Source of the DNA: Nitratifractor sp.
GTDB taxonomy: Bacteria; Campylobacterota; Campylobacteria; Campylobacterales; Sulfurovaceae
DNA length: 5,076 nucleotides
Reading direction: 5' to 3'
Assembly: GCA_015485845.1 (NCBI GenBank)
Contig: WFSU01000109.1
Span: 1-5,076 of the forward strand
Shown: positions 3,607-5,076 of the stretch, one piece after another
Layout of the letters: each line of letters opens with the position of its first letter
Numbering within the stretch: position 1 is the stretch's first letter
Translations under genes and position numbers: made by a program
The notes under the pieces: model-generated
The model's database searches: none
Told to the model about the DNA's origin: nothing
The model's input: only the letters and a program-made list of their open reading frames with translations

Positions 3607-5076
3607 GTGATAGGAACCGTTAAACTTACCCAGCGCTACGGCAAGCGCGTTCTCTTCGACAAGATCACCATCACCCTCGACAAGGGCAAACGCTACGGGC
3701 TCATCGGCGCTAACGGTGCGGGCAAATCGACCTGGATGAAGATCCTCGCCGGGGAGCTCGAGCCGACCGATGGCGAAGTGCAGATTCAGCCCGGAGCCAA
3801 ACTCGGGATGTTGGGGCAGAACCAGTATGCTTTTGAGGACTTTACACTCAAGGATGCCGTACTCTATGGCAACAAACGCCTCTACGATGCTCAGAAAGAG
3901 AAAGAGAAGCTCTACATGGAGGGGGATTTCGAGGATGATGCGGTCAATAACCGCCTCGCTGAGCTCGAGATGGTCTGCGCGGACGAAGACCCCACCTACG
4001 AGTCGGACGTGCATATCGAGAAGCTTCTCGCCGCGCTGGGTTTTCCTGCTGAACAGCACGATGATCTGATGAGCTCGCTCACCGGTGGGGATAAATTCAA
4101 GATTCTTCTCGCGCAAGTGCTCTTCCTCAAGCCCGATATCCTCCTGCTGGACGAGCCGACCAACAACCTTGACATGGCGACCATCAGCTGGCTCGAGCGG
4201 GAGCTCAAGCGCCACGAAGGGGTGCTGGTGGTGATTTCCCACGACCGTCACTTCCTCAACGCCGTCGTCACGCATATTCTCGATTTGGACTTCCAGACCA
4301 TCCGGGAATTTAGCGGCAATTATGACGACTGGTACATCGCGGCCAACCTGCTGAGCAAACAGGCCGAAATGGAGCGCAATAAAGCCCTCAAGGAAAAAGA
4401 GGAGCTTGAGAAATTCATCGCCCGATTCTCCGCCAATGCCTCCAAAGCCAAGCAGGCCACCAGCCGCCAGAAGCAGCTTGACAAACTCGACGTCGGCGAG
4501 ATCAAACTCTCCAGCCGTCGCGACCCCTCGATCGTTTTCAAGCCCAACCGTGATATCGGTAACGAAGTGCTCGACGTGAATGGGCTGGGCAAACGCTACG
4601 ATGACAATGTGGTTTTCGAAGATTTGAGCTTCAAAATCCACAAAGGGGACAAAGTCGCCATCATCGGTGCCAACGGCGTGGGGAAAACCACGCTCCTCGA
4701 GATCCTCATGGGCAAGCTCGAAGCCGACAGCGGTACATTTAAATGGGGGCAGACCATCCATAGTACCTATTTCCCTCAAAATACCACCGATCTGGTGCAG
4801 GGGGATGAGAAACTCTACGGCTGGATTCAAAACTTCGATCAAAAATGGCACATCGATGAGATTCGCAAATGCTTGGGGCGGATGCTCTTCAGCGGAGAAG
4901 ATCAGGAAAAAGAGGTCGGTGCCTGCTCCGGAGGGGAGAAGCACCGGATCATGCTCAGCAAGATGATGATGGACGCGGCCAACTTCCTCGTCCTCGATGA
5001 GCCGGACAACCACCTCGACCTCGAGGCGATCGTCGCGCTTGGTGAAGCGTTGCACGCCTATCAGGGTGGTGTCATC
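3607..5076 (+). CDS. ybiT: YbiT-like ABC-F ATPase (ribosome-associated), 3' end missing
   Basis: The frame is open for 490 codons from the GTG at 3607 to the window edge; YbiT of E. coli has about 530 residues, so some 40 are missing. ABC-F proteins are soluble twin ATPases that bind the ribosomal E site and modulate translation. Domain 1 has Walker A GANGAGKST (34-42), signature LTGGD (158-162), Walker B LLLDEPTNNLD (179-189, catalytic E183) and SHDR (211-214). The interdomain linker (about 240-315) contains RFSANASKAKQATSR, nearly matching the YbiT linker as I recall it. Domain 2 has Walker A GANGVGKTT (354-362), signature CSGGE (440-444) and Walker B VLDEPDNHLD (462-471, E465). No membrane segments appear, as expected. 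Two departures stand out: D for the usual T in the second DEPTNHLD, and LTGGD for LSGGE in domain 1. AAGGA at 3594-3598 is eight bases before the GTG, and the N-terminus aligns with YbiT without extension. Confidence 0.92.
   Translation, partial: MIGTVKLTQRYGKRVLFDKITITLDKGKRYGLIGANGAGKSTWMKILAGELEPTDGEVQIQPGAKLGMLGQNQYAFEDFTLKDAVLYGNKRLYDAQKEKEKLYMEGDFEDDAVNNRLAELEMVCADEDPTYESDVHIEKLLAALGFPAEQHDDLMSSLTGGDKFKILLAQVLFLKPDILLLDEPTNNLDMATISWLERELKRHEGVLVVISHDRHFLNAVVTHILDLDFQTIREFSGNYDDWYIAANLLSKQAEMERNKALKEKEELEKFIARFSANASKAKQATSRQKQLDKLDVGEIKLSSRRDPSIVFKPNRDIGNEVLDVNGLGKRYDDNVVFEDLSFKIHKGDKVAIIGANGVGKTTLLEILMGKLEADSGTFKWGQTIHSTYFPQNTTDLVQGDEKLYGWIQNFDQKWHIDEIRKCLGRMLFSGEDQEKEVGACSGGEKHRIMLSKMMMDAANFLVLDEPDNHLDLEAIVALGEALHAYQGGVI

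Noticed and set aside
3565..5055. Minus-strand open frame of 496 codons
   Set aside because: It is the antisense shadow of the ABC-F gene, whose plus-strand frame shows two full sets of Walker A, signature and Walker B motifs. The antisense product has no recognisable domain.

Overview
The window is ordinary bacterial chromosome of moderate GC with short intergenic gaps. All complete genes are on the + strand. Gene content (a YbiT-like ABC-F protein, a small ArsC/YfgD-type reductase, a VapBC-like toxin-antitoxin pair, a GTG-initiated ABC-F gene) and A-rich leaders with TATAAT/TAAAAT boxes but weak -35 elements suggest Campylobacterota, perhaps a Sulfuricurvum- or Sulfurimonas-like organism. 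This assignment is an inference from style and protein resemblance, not a database result.

Layout. Positions 1-128 are a leader with a TATAAT box facing right, very close to the first ATG, and a second TATAAT facing left toward a possible divergent gene cut by the window edge. At 129-761 lies a class I SAM methyltransferase with an N-terminal four-cysteine zinc-ribbon-like motif. At 818-1291 is a small exported protein of unknown function. After it come a perfect 10-bp hairpin and one copy of a short palindromic repeat. At 1389-2336 is a secreted ribonuclease T2 with both catalytic motifs intact and an extra N-terminal domain. At 2392-2984 is an AT-richer toxin-antitoxin pair whose genes overlap by 4 nt, with a candidate operator around the -10 box. 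At 3020-3364 is an ArsC-family reductase of the YfgD size class. At 3373-3530 five REP-like palindromes in both orientations fill the gap before the ABC-F gene. From 3607 to the window end is a YbiT-like ABC-F ATPase, complete through the second Walker B and cut only at its C-terminus.

The genes do not form one pathway. The clearest functional unit is the toxin-antitoxin pair. The exported protein and the RNase T2 are neighbours that both act outside the cytoplasm, but a hairpin and a repeat separate them and nothing proves a joint role. The most interesting non-coding signal is the GGGACT-N2-AGTCCC repeat family, which has a GGAG/GGGG head and at least one compensated stem change. This architecture is typical of REP elements mobilised by RAYT transposases. 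No exotic multi-gene system is evident.
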